Positions 40,877 through 49,764 are shown, numbered from the stretch's first letter. The stretch: 64,000 bases of DNA from Chitinophaga sp. CB10 (GCA_001870995.2 MLAV02000007.1:62001-126000), one strand, 5' to 3'. Numbers and translations: made by a program. The notes: a model not told the origin generated them from the letters alone.

Positions 40877-41832
40877 GCAGAAGGGTTTAAATGGATCACT
40901 TTTTTTTGCTGCTGTTTGGCTTGCAGTTGGCGCCAGCCTTCCTCCCGGTAGGCGGCGGCCAGTTTGCCGCCATCCTCATGGTTCCAGCCGGGGGGCTTGT
41001 AGAGGTAGCGGAGTTTGTTTTTCCAGCCGGGAGCCGTCCGCAGATCGCGCCAGAGGTCTTTCCAGAGGCCTACCTGCACCTGCCAGAGATTTTTGCTGTT
41101 GATATGATGGTTGAGCAGCCCATACTCGGGTTTTACTTCCTGTACTTCGGTTTGGAAGGTGCCGAAGATCCGGTCCCAGATAGAAAATGTTTCCCCGTAA
41201 TTACGATCGAGGTATATCAGGTTTTTTGCGTGGTGTACCCGGTGAACGGAAGGCGTAACGAAAAAAATTTCGAGCCGGCGCTGCTTCCCCACTACGTTGT
41301 CGAAGTGATCGTTGACGTGTTCATAGAGGCCGTATAATCTGGCGATAGCCTCTACTATAAACAACATAAAGGGATCAAAACCCAACAGCGGCAAGGGTAT
41401 GATCGTAAGGGGCATATGCAGTATGCCGAGGAAGGAGCCACGTACGGCTACCGTCAGCTTCATTTCCTCCGCGGTGTGATGCACGCCGTGTATGCACCAG
41501 AAAAAGCGCACCTGGTGGCCGAGGTAGTGAATGAGCCAGAACATGAAGTCGTACACGAAATAGGCCAGTATCCAGATGTACCAGGCGTAGCCGGGGGTAA
41601 AAAGGCGGTATTCGTATAGCCACATCATGGCGCCGAAAATCAGGACTTTGCCGAGGAAGATGGGCGGGATGCTGTCCAGCACGTACGAAAAGATGTTGAC
41701 CCATCCTTCGCGGTTGCTTTCCATTTTGCGGGTCACCACGAGGATGACCCATTCCAGCACCACCAGCCCGAGTACGATGTAGCCGAATACGCCTTGCATC
41801 TTCCCGAGCAATAAGGGCAAAGAGGTATCCAT
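40873..41832 (-). CDS. Fatty acid hydroxylase/sterol desaturase superfamily membrane enzyme
   Basis: 319 aa with about four to five membrane helices and the di-iron histidine boxes HYLGH (112-116), HGVHH (125-129) and HRVHH (about 208-212). The family hydroxylates or desaturates lipids, sterols and carotenoids. Its place between the IucA/IucC synthetase and lysine hydroxylase genes, overlapping the latter by 4 bp, suggests it modifies the siderophore (for example its acyl part) or the membrane during its production. A role independent of the siderophore remains possible. Confidence 0.88.
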   Translation of the reverse strand: MDTSLPLLLGKMQGVFGYIVLGLVVLEWVILVVTRKMESNREGWVNIFSYVLDSIPPIFLGKVLIFGAMMWLYEYRLFTPGYAWYIWILAYFVYDFMFWLIHYLGHQVRFFWCIHGVHHTAEEMKLTVAVRGSFLGILHMPLTIIPLPLLGFDPFMLFIVEAIARLYGLYEHVNDHFDNVVGKQRRLEIFFVTPSVHRVHHAKNLIYLDRNYGETFSIWDRIFGTFQTEVQEVKPEYGLLNHHINSKNLWQVQVGLWKDLWRDLRTAPGWKNKLRYLYKPPGWNHEDGGKLAAAYREEGWRQLQAKQQQKKVIHLNPSA

Positions 41833-41920
41833 TTAGCTGTGTTTTAAGATGATTGAAAGAGATGGCGGAGGGCGCCCGCCAGCCGGGGCTGACGGACCTT
41901 CCGCCTGGTTTCCGCTGCTA

Positions 41921-43771
41921 TCATACATCTGCCGCACCTGACAGTGCAGCAGTAGCTTTGGCCGCGTGTTTGAACGGCGCAATGGGATTAGGGAGCGTAC
42001 CTGCCAGTTGCAGGCTGCCGGCGGGATCGGCAAGGTCCACCATCTGGCGGTGGTTGCGGAGTTGCAGCCGGTTCAGGCAAGACAAGGTGAACTCCGGCGC
42101 AAACATATCATACCGGTCATACTTCTCCTGGTGTTGCGGCTGATCCGCCTGGTAATCGTACACACACTCCGCCACCAGCTCCCAGAAAGCATCCTCGGGG
42201 AAGTCGCATTGCGTATCGAGGATAGGCGCCAGGAAGCGGAAGAAGCAATCAAAAACATCCGTGAGGATGCTGAGGATGCGCAACTCTTCGGGCACGTCCA
42301 CGCATATACGCCGGCCTTTCTCCGCAATATCCGTACGGAGGCGGAAGACGCCGATCTCCTCCGTGATGTCCTTCATGATGGCTTTCACCGGCAGATGATT
42401 TTCCAGGACGAGTATGAGATTTTCCCCATGGGGCATAAATACCAGGTCATGCTCGTAAAAGCAGTGCAGCAGCGGCTTCAGGTAAGCGCGCAGGTATTGG
42501 CGCAGCCAGGCGGCGGTACCCGCGCCGGCGGCTTTGATGATGGCGGGCAGCAACGCGTTGCCGTTGTAATCCTTATGCAGCAGGGCCGCCATCGTCATCA
42601 GTTGCTGGCCGGGCTGCAGCACCCCGGCCGGACTTTCCCGCCAGAGGCCCGCCAGCATTTTATTGTAGGCCGATTGTTTGCCGAAAGGCTCATAGTAAAA
42701 GTTGCGGTAGCCTACTGTGGCTACTTCACAGAGGAGCGTGAAGCCGTGCTGCACCAGGTAGGGGTCCTTCCCTATTGCTTCGCGGATCCACTCCGTGATA
42801 GGCGGCGTGCTGTCCATATAATACGGCGTGAGCCCGCGGATGAAGCCCATATTGAGTACGGACAAGGCGGTTTTGGTATAACGCTTTTCCGGGTGCGAGC
42901 GATTGTAGAATGTGCGGATAGATTGCTGCGCATTGAATTCATCCGGGCCATAGCCCAGGCATACGAGCCGCTGATTGGCCAGATCCGGCGCACAGAGGAT
43001 GGCCAGTTTGTTATACCACTGCCACGGATGTACGGGAATAAAGTAATAATCATCCGGCTGCAACCCTTTGCTGCGCAGCGTTGCATGGAATGCATCCAGG
43101 ACTGTTTGCCCCAGCTCCTCCCGGATCAGTACATCATAGGGCAGTTCCTTAACGGCGCTGTATGCCGTGCGGCTCCGGTGCCCGGCCAGCCATACCAGGC
43201 GGACGGGCTGGTCCGCTTCGGGAGCGTATTGCTCATAATCGCTGGCATCGAATCCGATGCGGCCGTTGTTGGCCACAAAGCAGGGATGGCCGCTGGTCAT
43301 GGCATGTTCCAGGGTTTGATAATCCGCCAAGGCCAGCTGCTCCGCGGGCAGCTGCGGCCTGCTCATGGTGAAGGCGCTGCTATAAAGGGTGCTGGTGATT
43401 TCTTCCAGGTAGCCGGGCAGCTGCGCTTCGCTGATGAGCAGCTGGCTTTTGAATTCCTGGATGAAGAGGATGCTGTCCAGCGGCTGCGGCGCATCGTTGA
43501 CGTGTTTGGTAATGCTGTCCGCATCAATGTGCCAGTGTTGCAGGCGCATGAGGCGCGCATTGAAATGATACACGGCGCCGGCGGCATCCGGCGCGGTGAG
43601 GCGGTAGCGGTTCCATCCTTTATCCGTCCCGGTTTGCTCCGGTTGCAGCAACAGTTCATGGGAAAATTCGCTGATGATCTTTGCCAGATGGAGCCGGTTG
43701 GCCTTTGCCCAGATGGCGGGTTGCAGGTGCTTGACCAATTGTTCGGGCGCTTTCATAGTACTTGTATGCAT
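41921..43771 (-). CDS. IucA/IucC family NIS siderophore synthetase (DesD-like)
   Basis: 616 aa (start 43771; an ATG at 43756 is an alternative). N-terminal IucA/IucC domain with TSGHPCFVANNGRIGFDASD (about 155-175), YFIPVHPWQWYNKLA and KTALSVLNMGFIRGL; MPHGENLILVLENHLPVKAI in the central region; C-terminal FhuF-like part. It uses ATP to condense N-hydroxy-N-acyl diamines into oligomers or rings. Together with the monooxygenase, acyltransferase and decarboxylase genes this is a desferrioxamine/bisucaberin-type set. It starts 3 bp after the acyltransferase stop; an 88-bp GC-rich gap follows it. Confidence 0.94.
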   Translation of the reverse strand: MHTSTMKAPEQLVKHLQPAIWAKANRLHLAKIISEFSHELLLQPEQTGTDKGWNRYRLTAPDAAGAVYHFNARLMRLQHWHIDADSITKHVNDAPQPLDSILFIQEFKSQLLISEAQLPGYLEEITSTLYSSAFTMSRPQLPAEQLALADYQTLEHAMTSGHPCFVANNGRIGFDASDYEQYAPEADQPVRLVWLAGHRSRTAYSAVKELPYDVLIREELGQTVLDAFHATLRSKGLQPDDYYFIPVHPWQWYNKLAILCAPDLANQRLVCLGYGPDEFNAQQSIRTFYNRSHPEKRYTKTALSVLNMGFIRGLTPYYMDSTPPITEWIREAIGKDPYLVQHGFTLLCEVATVGYRNFYYEPFGKQSAYNKMLAGLWRESPAGVLQPGQQLMTMAALLHKDYNGNALLPAIIKAAGAGTAAWLRQYLRAYLKPLLHCFYEHDLVFMPHGENLILVLENHLPVKAIMKDITEEIGVFRLRTDIAEKGRRICVDVPEELRILSILTDVFDCFFRFLAPILDTQCDFPEDAFWELVAECVYDYQADQPQHQEKYDRYDMFAPEFTLSCLNRLQLRNHRQMVDLADPAGSLQLAGTLPNPIAPFKHAAKATAALSGAADV

Positions 43772-43774
43772 GAT

Positions 43775-44362
43775 TTAATTTTTTTGTTTGGCTGTTTGAA
43801 ATTGTCGTTTTGTGCAGAAGGCCAGCGCCGCGGTTTTATGCGGCAGCTGCACTTCTTTTTGATAGACGAAGCCCGCCCGCCTGTTGAGGCGGTGGATCTT
43901 TTCGTTGCGGACGTCCGGCTCTACGATTACCCGTTTATGCGCGGGGTTTTGAAAGAGGAACGTCATGACTGCGCGGAAGACGGCCCAGGTAAAGCCATGG
44001 ATGGGAGCTTCGGCCGGAGCGATGAGCAGGTGCATGCCAACGTCCCCCCGGGAAACGGGGTAATGCCGGCCAATAGGGTCAAAGGCCGGGTCGTACACCT
44101 CGCAGAGGAAGGCGCGCGTGCCGGCGACCGTTCCCATGAAGGCCATGGCATGGTCGCTGGCGAGGAGGTTACTGTATTCCAGCATAACTGCTGCGAGCGA
44201 CTTATCCGTCATGCCCCAGTAGGCCGCGTAAGGCCGGGTAACCCAGTCGTAAATTACCGGTACGTCCGCCCGCAGGTCCAGGGGCCACAGCTCGATGGCG
44301 CCAAGCGGGTGGCTGGTTTCCTGGTAGACGGGCATCCGGTGTAAAGGAGATATTACCTGCAT
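43775..44362 (-). CDS. AlcB/IucB/DesC-type N-acyltransferase
   Basis: 195 aa. GNAT fold of the siderophore type (PF13523-like): GRHYPVSRGDVGMHLLIAPA, then ALT TRP-like helix FRAVMTFLFQNPAHKRVIVE and EPDVRNEKIHRLNRRAGFVY, where the N-hydroxylated amine is acylated from acetyl- or succinyl-CoA. In this cluster it would form the hydroxamate from N-hydroxy-(hydroxy)cadaverine. Gaps of 3 bp on both sides show tight operon packing. Confidence 0.92.
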   Translation of the reverse strand: MQVISPLHRMPVYQETSHPLGAIELWPLDLRADVPVIYDWVTRPYAAYWGMTDKSLAAVMLEYSNLLASDHAMAFMGTVAGTRAFLCEVYDPAFDPIGRHYPVSRGDVGMHLLIAPAEAPIHGFTWAVFRAVMTFLFQNPAHKRVIVEPDVRNEKIHRLNRRAGFVYQKEVQLPHKTAALAFCTKRQFQTAKQKN

Positions 44363-44365
44363 AGA

Positions 44366-45532
44366 TCAGTAGGGTCTTAGCGTTTGTATGCGTGGGCGGG
44401 CCAGCATATAATACAGCAGCGCTACGCCTGCGTAGCCGGCGAAGGCCACTGCAAAAGGCATATTGAGCGGCAGATACTCCGCCAGCACGCCGGCAGAAAA
44501 GGAGGCGGCCAGCACACCCAGGTTTTGGAAAAAGTGAATTTTGCTGTACTCTACAGCGTAAGAGGCCGGATCGCTGATGTGAAACAGCAGCGCATCGAAA
44601 CGCACGGCGCATTGAAAAAATGCCCAGCCATACAGGCAGCGCCCTGCGATGATGCTCCAGGCAGCCGGGTAAGCCTGCAGGAGCAAGCCGCACAAGGCCA
44701 GCAGCAGGGCCGGTACAATGCCGTGCCAGGGCGACTGACAGGGCTTGCGCGTTTTGTTGGCGTAGAGGGCCGCTACGGCAACCGCAGCGGGGATGGCGTA
44801 TATGGCGCCGGAGAGTATGCGGCTCTCCGATGCGGCTACCGATTCCCAATAGCGCACAAAAAACGGGCGGATGAGGAAATCAGCATAGTAGAACAGCAGC
44901 GTGATGATGCTTAGTTTCAGCACGGTACCGCCGGGCAGGAGGTCGTACCAGCTATGCGGGGCCGAAGCTGTGTGCGGCGCTGTGGCCTTGCCTTTGTGCA
45001 GCAGGTACCCGCTTAGCCCGGCCTGGAAAAAATCGCCGGCGGCCATGCCGAGGTAGATGTACTGCGGCTGTAACCAGTCAATCACCATACCGCCGAAAAT
45101 TGCGCCCAGCACGCTTCCCAGGTGAATGATGACGGAGAGGATGCTGATCACGCCTACATGCTTTTCCGTGGGGGTGATGCGGAGGATATACGGATATACC
45201 AGCAGGTAGGAGCCTTTGAAAATGATCACCGCTAAGGATACCAGCCAGAAGAGCGGATAGGAAGTGATGAAGGCGCAGGCCGCAGCGAGGATGCCGGCTA
45301 ACAGTTGCGTATAAACGAGAATATGCAGCTCCGCCATGCGGCGGGAAACCATGGCCCATATGGGAAACGCGATCATCACGGTGGCGCATACGGCGCTGAA
45401 ATAAATGCCGGTGATACGCGGGTCCGTCACGCCGAAGCGGGCGGCAAAAAATATCGGGTAGAACGGATGCAGCATGTAATCGCTCACCACCGCTACCAGC
45501 GTCATTACTATGAGGAATATTCTTACCGGCAT
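44366..45532 (-). CDS. MFS transporter, probable siderophore exporter
   Basis: 388 aa from ATG 45532 (MPVRIFLIVMTLVAVVSDYM); a longer frame overlapping the monooxygenase was rejected. Eleven to twelve hydrophobic helices with the central loop at about 180-200. It starts 1 bp after the monooxygenase stop and precedes the acyltransferase by 3 bp, so export of the finished siderophore is the natural reading. Confidence 0.9.
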   Translation of the reverse strand: MPVRIFLIVMTLVAVVSDYMLHPFYPIFFAARFGVTDPRITGIYFSAVCATVMIAFPIWAMVSRRMAELHILVYTQLLAGILAAACAFITSYPLFWLVSLAVIIFKGSYLLVYPYILRITPTEKHVGVISILSVIIHLGSVLGAIFGGMVIDWLQPQYIYLGMAAGDFFQAGLSGYLLHKGKATAPHTASAPHSWYDLLPGGTVLKLSIITLLFYYADFLIRPFFVRYWESVAASESRILSGAIYAIPAAVAVAALYANKTRKPCQSPWHGIVPALLLALCGLLLQAYPAAWSIIAGRCLYGWAFFQCAVRFDALLFHISDPASYAVEYSKIHFFQNLGVLAASFSAGVLAEYLPLNMPFAVAFAGYAGVALLYYMLARPRIQTLRPY

Positions 45533-45533
45533 G

Positions 45534-46847
45534 TCAGTGGGTGTGGGCTTTGGGTAAAACGATCTCCTCCCCTGCATCAACGGCAAACTGCTGGAAGGCG
45601 ATCCGCCGTTCGATGGGGTACACTTCCCTGCCCAGCATTTCCCGGATGATCCAGGCATTGCGGTAGCAGCCCATCCCGAGGTCCGGCGTAACGAAGCCGT
45701 GGGTATGCAGCTCCGCGTTTTGCACGAAAATTTCCCGGGCATTTTTATCGATGGTGTAATTCCGGTTGACGATAAAGCGGCCTTTTTCGTCCGTCCGGAA
45801 ACGGTCCGCTATGGGCGCCATGCATTCCGGGATGCGGTGCGTATAGCCGGTAGCCAGCACCAGGCCGGCCGTTTCGTGGGCGTAGTATTTTTCCTGCTCT
45901 TCCTGGTAGAAGGTGAGGCGGAAAGTTTCCGTGGCGGCATCCCAGGCGACGGCCTGCAGGTCAGCGTTTGTGCGCAGGCTGATCCGGATATCCGCTACCA
46001 GTTTTTTGGCGTAGATGGTATCGAAGATAGCGGCAATGAGGTCGTTGTTAATGCCTTTGTAGAGGTGTTTTTGGTGATGCAGCAGGTGATCCCGCCTGTG
46101 CTGCGGGAGGCCGTAAAAATAGTCCACATACTCCGGAGAAGTCATTTCCAGGGTGAGCTTACTGTATTCCAGCGGGTAGAACCTGGGCGAGCGGGTGATC
46201 CAGTGCAGGGCGTAACCATAGGTATCTATCTCCTGCAGGAGGTCGAAATAAATTTCGGCGGCGCTCTGGCCGCTGCCTACAATAGTGATGCTGCGGCCGG
46301 ATTGCAGGCGGTGCTTGTGTTGCAGGTAGTGGGCGCTGTGGATGGCTTTGTCCGTATAGGCTTTACAGTTAGCCGGGATGTAAGGCATGGTGCCGGTGCC
46401 CAGCACAATGCGGCGGGCTTTTACCTGCCGGTTGTTGCTGCATGCCAGCAGGTATAACTGTTGCGCCTCATCGTAGCGGATATGTTTGACGGCGGTATTG
46501 AAATGTACTTCCGGCAGTTTATCTATCGCCCAGCGGCAATAGTGGTTGTATTCATTCCGGAGCATTTTAAAATTCTCCCGGATGTAGAAGGAATAGATGC
46601 GGCCCTGCTCCTTCAGGTAGTTCAGGAAGCTGAAAGGGCTGGTGGGGTCCGCGAGAGTAACGTGATCCGCGAGAAAGGGCACTTGCAGCGTAGTGTCCTG
46701 CAGGAGCATGCCGGGGTGCCAGTTAAACTCCGGCCGCTTATCGAGGAAGACGCCATGCAGGTCCCTGAGGGGGTGCGCGAGGCAGGCAAGCCCCAGGTTA
46801 AACGGGCCCACGCCGATGCCGGCAAAATCATAGATCTTTTGGTCCAT
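45534..46847 (-). CDS. FAD-dependent lysine/diamine N6-monooxygenase (IucD/DesB type)
   Basis: 437 aa from ATG 46847 (MDQKIYDFAGIGVGPFNLGL). FAD motif GIGVGPFNLG (10-19), NADPH motif ITIVGSGQSAAEIYFDL (about 186-202), and the C-terminal LATGYTHRIPE. It N-hydroxylates the terminal amine of lysine or cadaverine. First enzyme gene of the operon. An ATG ten codons earlier (46877) overlaps the stop of a short upstream frame as TAATG and is an alternative start; I favour 46847 because homologues begin two or three residues before the conserved Tyr-Asp-Phe. Confidence 0.92.
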   Translation of the reverse strand: MDQKIYDFAGIGVGPFNLGLACLAHPLRDLHGVFLDKRPEFNWHPGMLLQDTTLQVPFLADHVTLADPTSPFSFLNYLKEQGRIYSFYIRENFKMLRNEYNHYCRWAIDKLPEVHFNTAVKHIRYDEAQQLYLLACSNNRQVKARRIVLGTGTMPYIPANCKAYTDKAIHSAHYLQHKHRLQSGRSITIVGSGQSAAEIYFDLLQEIDTYGYALHWITRSPRFYPLEYSKLTLEMTSPEYVDYFYGLPQHRRDHLLHHQKHLYKGINNDLIAAIFDTIYAKKLVADIRISLRTNADLQAVAWDAATETFRLTFYQEEQEKYYAHETAGLVLATGYTHRIPECMAPIADRFRTDEKGRFIVNRNYTIDKNAREIFVQNAELHTHGFVTPDLGMGCYRNAWIIREMLGREVYPIERRIAFQQFAVDAGEEIVLPKAHTH

Positions 46848-46876
46848 AGAATTTTCATTTATAATGATAGCAGGCA

Positions 46877-47071
46877 TTAAAAGTACGTGTTGCCGTTACC
46901 GTAGTAAATCGCTCCGGCGTGGTAAAAAGCGGGTATGGTAGTGGTAGCGTTTATACCAGCGGCGTGGTATATCAGTGGAGGCGCTGCCATGGCATGGGCC
47001 ATGGGAGGCTGTCCGGATGACGATGCGGTATTCCCTGCGGCAATAAATCTTTCCCCCCATAAAAAAAACAC
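46877..47071 (-). CDS. Possible 64-aa leader peptide upstream of the siderophore operon
   Basis: Opens at ATG 47071 and ends with TAA at 46879-46877, overlapping an ATG of the monooxygenase frame by one base (TAATG). The peptide has a Tyr/His/Gly-rich end (YHAGAIYYGNGNTYF) and no family that I know. It could be a translated leader that couples to the monooxygenase, or a chance frame. Confidence 0.25.
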   Translation of the reverse strand: MFFLWGERFIAAGNTASSSGQPPMAHAMAAPPLIYHAAGINATTTIPAFYHAGAIYYGNGNTYF

Positions 47072-47104
47072 AGGGGCAACCGTTGGTGAACCGGTTGCCC
47101 CTGT
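47070..47104 (-). terminator. Terminator of the LuxR-type regulator gene
   Basis: ACAGGGGCAACCG (47070-47082) pairs perfectly with CGGTTGCCCCTGT (47092-47104) over a 9-nt loop. On the minus strand it is followed by TGTTTTTTTT, 25 bp past the regulator stop, and separates it from the siderophore operon. Confidence 0.88.
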
Positions 47105-47128
47105 AGCTGCAAACGCGTTGGCTTGCGA

Positions 47129-47767
47129 TTAATTTTCCAGTCTTACGATGCCGGCTTCCAGCGCGTAGTTGCAGAGTTCCACTGCGGAATGAAGCTGTAA
47201 TTTCCGCATGATATTTCTGCGGTGCGTATGGATGGTATGCTGGCTTAGGTGCATAGCGCCGGCGATTTCTTTGTTCGATTTACCCCGTACAATCTGACGG
47301 ACGATCTCAGTTTCCCTTGCGGATAAGCCTTCCGGCGGGATTTGCGGAATGAAGGGCGTCTTTTTCCTGTCGGCCAGCAGCACGTCCACTGCGAAGCTGC
47401 AGAAAAATTTTTCTCCCTGGATGGCACAATGGATGGCTTCATGAATATCTTTTTTCCTGCATTCTTTTGTGAGGTAGCAGTAGATATTGCAATCCAGTAA
47501 TTTCAATACGTCCACTTTTTTCTTCTGTCCGGAGATAATGATCACCTTACATTCCGGGATGACAGACAAGGTGCTGAAAATTTCATCAGCGTCAAAGAAT
47601 GCGGGATCATAGTCCAGGATTAAAATATCCGGGTGAAAGGCCAGCAGCGCAGGCCGCAGCTCCGCGCTGTTACCGGCTTCCCGGAACTGGTAGGTATGAT
47701 CAGCCAACAAACTTTTGATCCCTTCTCTGAAAACAGGTTGAGCGTCCGCCAGGAGGATACGGGTCAT
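47129..47767 (-). CDS. NarL/LuxR-family response regulator
   Basis: 212 aa from ATG 47767 (MTRILLADAQPVFREGIKSL). Receiver domain at about 1-115 with phospho-acceptor Asp in DILILDYDP and Lys in CYLTKE; LuxR HTH at about 145-208 (GLSARETEIVRQIVRGKSNK, EIAGAMHLSQHTIHTHRRNI). No sensor kinase is adjacent. Lying between the siderophore operon and its likely uptake operon, it may respond to iron or cell state, but nothing in the sequence ties it to iron directly. Confidence 0.9.
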   Translation of the reverse strand: MTRILLADAQPVFREGIKSLLADHTYQFREAGNSAELRPALLAFHPDILILDYDPAFFDADEIFSTLSVIPECKVIIISGQKKKVDVLKLLDCNIYCYLTKECRKKDIHEAIHCAIQGEKFFCSFAVDVLLADRKKTPFIPQIPPEGLSARETEIVRQIVRGKSNKEIAGAMHLSQHTIHTHRRNIMRKLQLHSAVELCNYALEAGIVRLEN

Positions 47768-47871
47768 AGCGGTACTGTTCATGGCGTTGATAACACGTTT
47801 TATGACCTGCTTGCATCAAGGAAGATGAATATGGTTAATGATTAAAAATTTTCAGGGTTTAAAAATAAGGT

Positions 47872-49050
47872 TTACGCTCTCTTTTGCTGTTGAATAGAAT
47901 TGACTTTAGACGACGTTTGCTTTTTATTTCTCCTGCCCCACCAGATATAAAAACCCGTTACCGGCAAGGATGCGGCGATGAGGGAAGCCAGGAAAGCCAG
48001 TATCTTCCCCGGCAGGCCCAGCACGGCGCCCACGTGGATATCGTAGTTCATGGCGTTGATCCGCTCGCCGTTATTCATACCGGCAAAGGTAGTTTTGGTA
48101 AGCATGGCAGCGGCATGCTGATCGTACTGCATCCGTGTGGCTTTGTAAAGGGGCTTGTTATCACTGCGGGCAAATACATGCACCGGCGATTTCGCATCCT
48201 TTGGGATACTGATGAAAAACGTAGTGCCTGCGGGCGCCTGCCGGGTGGCATCCTGCAGGATCCTGTCCAGGGAAAAGGCATTTACGTTAGTGGTGTCAGA
48301 AAACACGGGAGCCGGCGCTGCAATGGTTTTACCGCCGTTGGCGATCCATTGGATGCTGTTGCTCACCCAGGGATAGCTGATGACCAGCCCGGTGATGGCG
48401 ATAATGAGCAGGATGAGCATCGCGTAAAATCCGAGGATGTTATGGAGGTCGTAGTTCTTACGTTTCCATTTGGTGGTAGTTTTCCATTTAAAGCGCAGGC
48501 GCTGTTTGGCGGCGGCCTTGTTGGAAGGCCACCAGAGTATGATGCCGGAAATGAGCAGCACCACGAATAGGATGACGGACCAGTTTACAATCCTGGCGCC
48601 GATGTTGGGGCCCAGCAGCAAACTGATGTGCAGGTTAACAATGGTGTTGAAAAATTCCCATTTGCTGTTTTCTATTTTGAGGATTTTACCGTTGTAGGGG
48701 TTTACATAAACGCGGTAAAAATATTCCATCCAGGTGGCATAGCTCAGGCCATCCGGGCGTACTTTGAGGGTGCGGAAAGAGACGCTCCTGTTGGCTCCCA
48801 GCGGGATTTCCGCGAGTTGCAACGGATACTCCTCTCCTATGGCTTCCTGCGCTTTTTGCCGTATAACGTGCATGGGTAAACGCTGTGCGCCGGCCGGCAC
48901 TTCCACGAACATGCGGTCCTGGTAAAATACTGGTTTCAGCTCATCGATGAAGGCGTATATGCATCCGGTGATGCCCAGTATAAAAACAACCAGCCCGGAC
49001 GCGAGTCCGAGCCAGCTGTGTATCTTTAGGATAGTCTTTTTGAAGGGCAT
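47872..49050 (-). CDS. PepSY-associated membrane protein, probable ferric-siderophore reductase type
   Basis: 392 aa. Four membrane helices (about 12-33, 145-170, 205-232, 350-373) with two periplasmic PepSY-like segments (RMFVEVPAGAQRLPMHVIRQ, ATWMEYFYRVYVNPYNGKIL). Conserved His in helices (KIHSWLGLASG, TIVNLHISLLLG, YDLHNILGFYAML, NYDIHVGAVLGLPGK) fits a heme-binding reductase as in FpvG/PiuB-like proteins. It starts 9 bp after the DUF4198 gene in the TonB receptor operon, so reductive release of iron from the siderophore is likely. Confidence 0.88.
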   Translation of the reverse strand: MPFKKTILKIHSWLGLASGLVVFILGITGCIYAFIDELKPVFYQDRMFVEVPAGAQRLPMHVIRQKAQEAIGEEYPLQLAEIPLGANRSVSFRTLKVRPDGLSYATWMEYFYRVYVNPYNGKILKIENSKWEFFNTIVNLHISLLLGPNIGARIVNWSVILFVVLLISGIILWWPSNKAAAKQRLRFKWKTTTKWKRKNYDLHNILGFYAMLILLIIAITGLVISYPWVSNSIQWIANGGKTIAAPAPVFSDTTNVNAFSLDRILQDATRQAPAGTTFFISIPKDAKSPVHVFARSDNKPLYKATRMQYDQHAAAMLTKTTFAGMNNGERINAMNYDIHVGAVLGLPGKILAFLASLIAASLPVTGFYIWWGRRNKKQTSSKVNSIQQQKRA

Positions 49051-49059
49051 ATTTTAGTT

Positions 49060-49764
49060 TTATTTGGTTACGTCCTTGCAGTAGGTAACGCAATGCCAGA
49101 TCCGCTCAAAAGGCTTTCCTTCGTGCTGTCCTTTCTCTTCTTCAATGAAGGTGCCTTCCAGCAGGTAGCGGCCACTTTCCACCGGTACGTAGGTGATGGC
49201 TTTGGAGGCGTCCAGCTTCTTGCTCCAGCCGGCAGGCGATAACACGGTCAGTTCTGCTTTAGGCAGCGTTGTCTTTGTTTTATGAACAAGGGCAACCTGT
49301 TCCGGTGTGTGTACTTTTTTAGCGGCCACGCCGGAAGTTTGCAGCACAAATTCATTTTGCTGCAGGTTGGCGAGCCCGTTCGCATGGTTGACCTCCACGA
49401 TGCCCTGGGCATAGTAGCGGATTTTGCTGCCGCCGTAGACTTCCTGCACCGTGTGATCGATGTAGAGGACATATGCGCCATCCTGCTGCGGGGTGAAAGT
49501 GGCTTTGAAATAGTTGCCGGCGGGCTGGCATTCCAGTTTGGTTTTATTGCCGGAAGGGTCTATCAGATAGAGGCTGAAGTCCTTCATGTTGCTGAACCAG
49601 TGCTGGATGGAATCTCTTTGATTTTCGCCGTATTCACCAAGGAAGACTTTCACTTCCTGGGTTTGGCCTTTTTTGCCGGTTACGGCAGTTTCGATCCAGA
49701 GGGCGTGGCCAAAGGCCGTGATCATGCTACAGCAGAGTAATACAGAAAACAGTACTTTTTTCAT
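49060..49764 (-). CDS. DUF4198 periplasmic protein
   Basis: 234 aa with Sec signal (LLCCSMITAFGHALWIE). The mature N-terminus begins His-Ala-Leu-Trp, the usual DUF4198 start, and two beta-sandwich domains follow. Family members sit in metal (Co, Ni, Fe) uptake loci and may bind metal through the N-terminal His. It starts 32 bp after the TonB receptor stop and is followed by the PepSY gene, supporting a role in iron handling. Confidence 0.85.
   Translation of the reverse strand: MKKVLFSVLLCCSMITAFGHALWIETAVTGKKGQTQEVKVFLGEYGENQRDSIQHWFSNMKDFSLYLIDPSGNKTKLECQPAGNYFKATFTPQQDGAYVLYIDHTVQEVYGGSKIRYYAQGIVEVNHANGLANLQQNEFVLQTSGVAAKKVHTPEQVALVHKTKTTLPKAELTVLSPAGWSKKLDASKAITYVPVESGRYLLEGTFIEEEKGQHEGKPFERIWHCVTYCKDVTK

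Noticed and set aside
41966..44344. A 792-codon plus-strand frame opposite the IucA/IucC and acyltransferase genes.
   Set aside because: The minus-strand proteins carry family motifs; the plus frame is a codon-bias shadow.
46856..46871. ATAATGATA near the monooxygenase start as a Fur box.
   Set aside because: Only one half of a Fur site is matched and it lies in or next to the coding start; too weak to report as a site.
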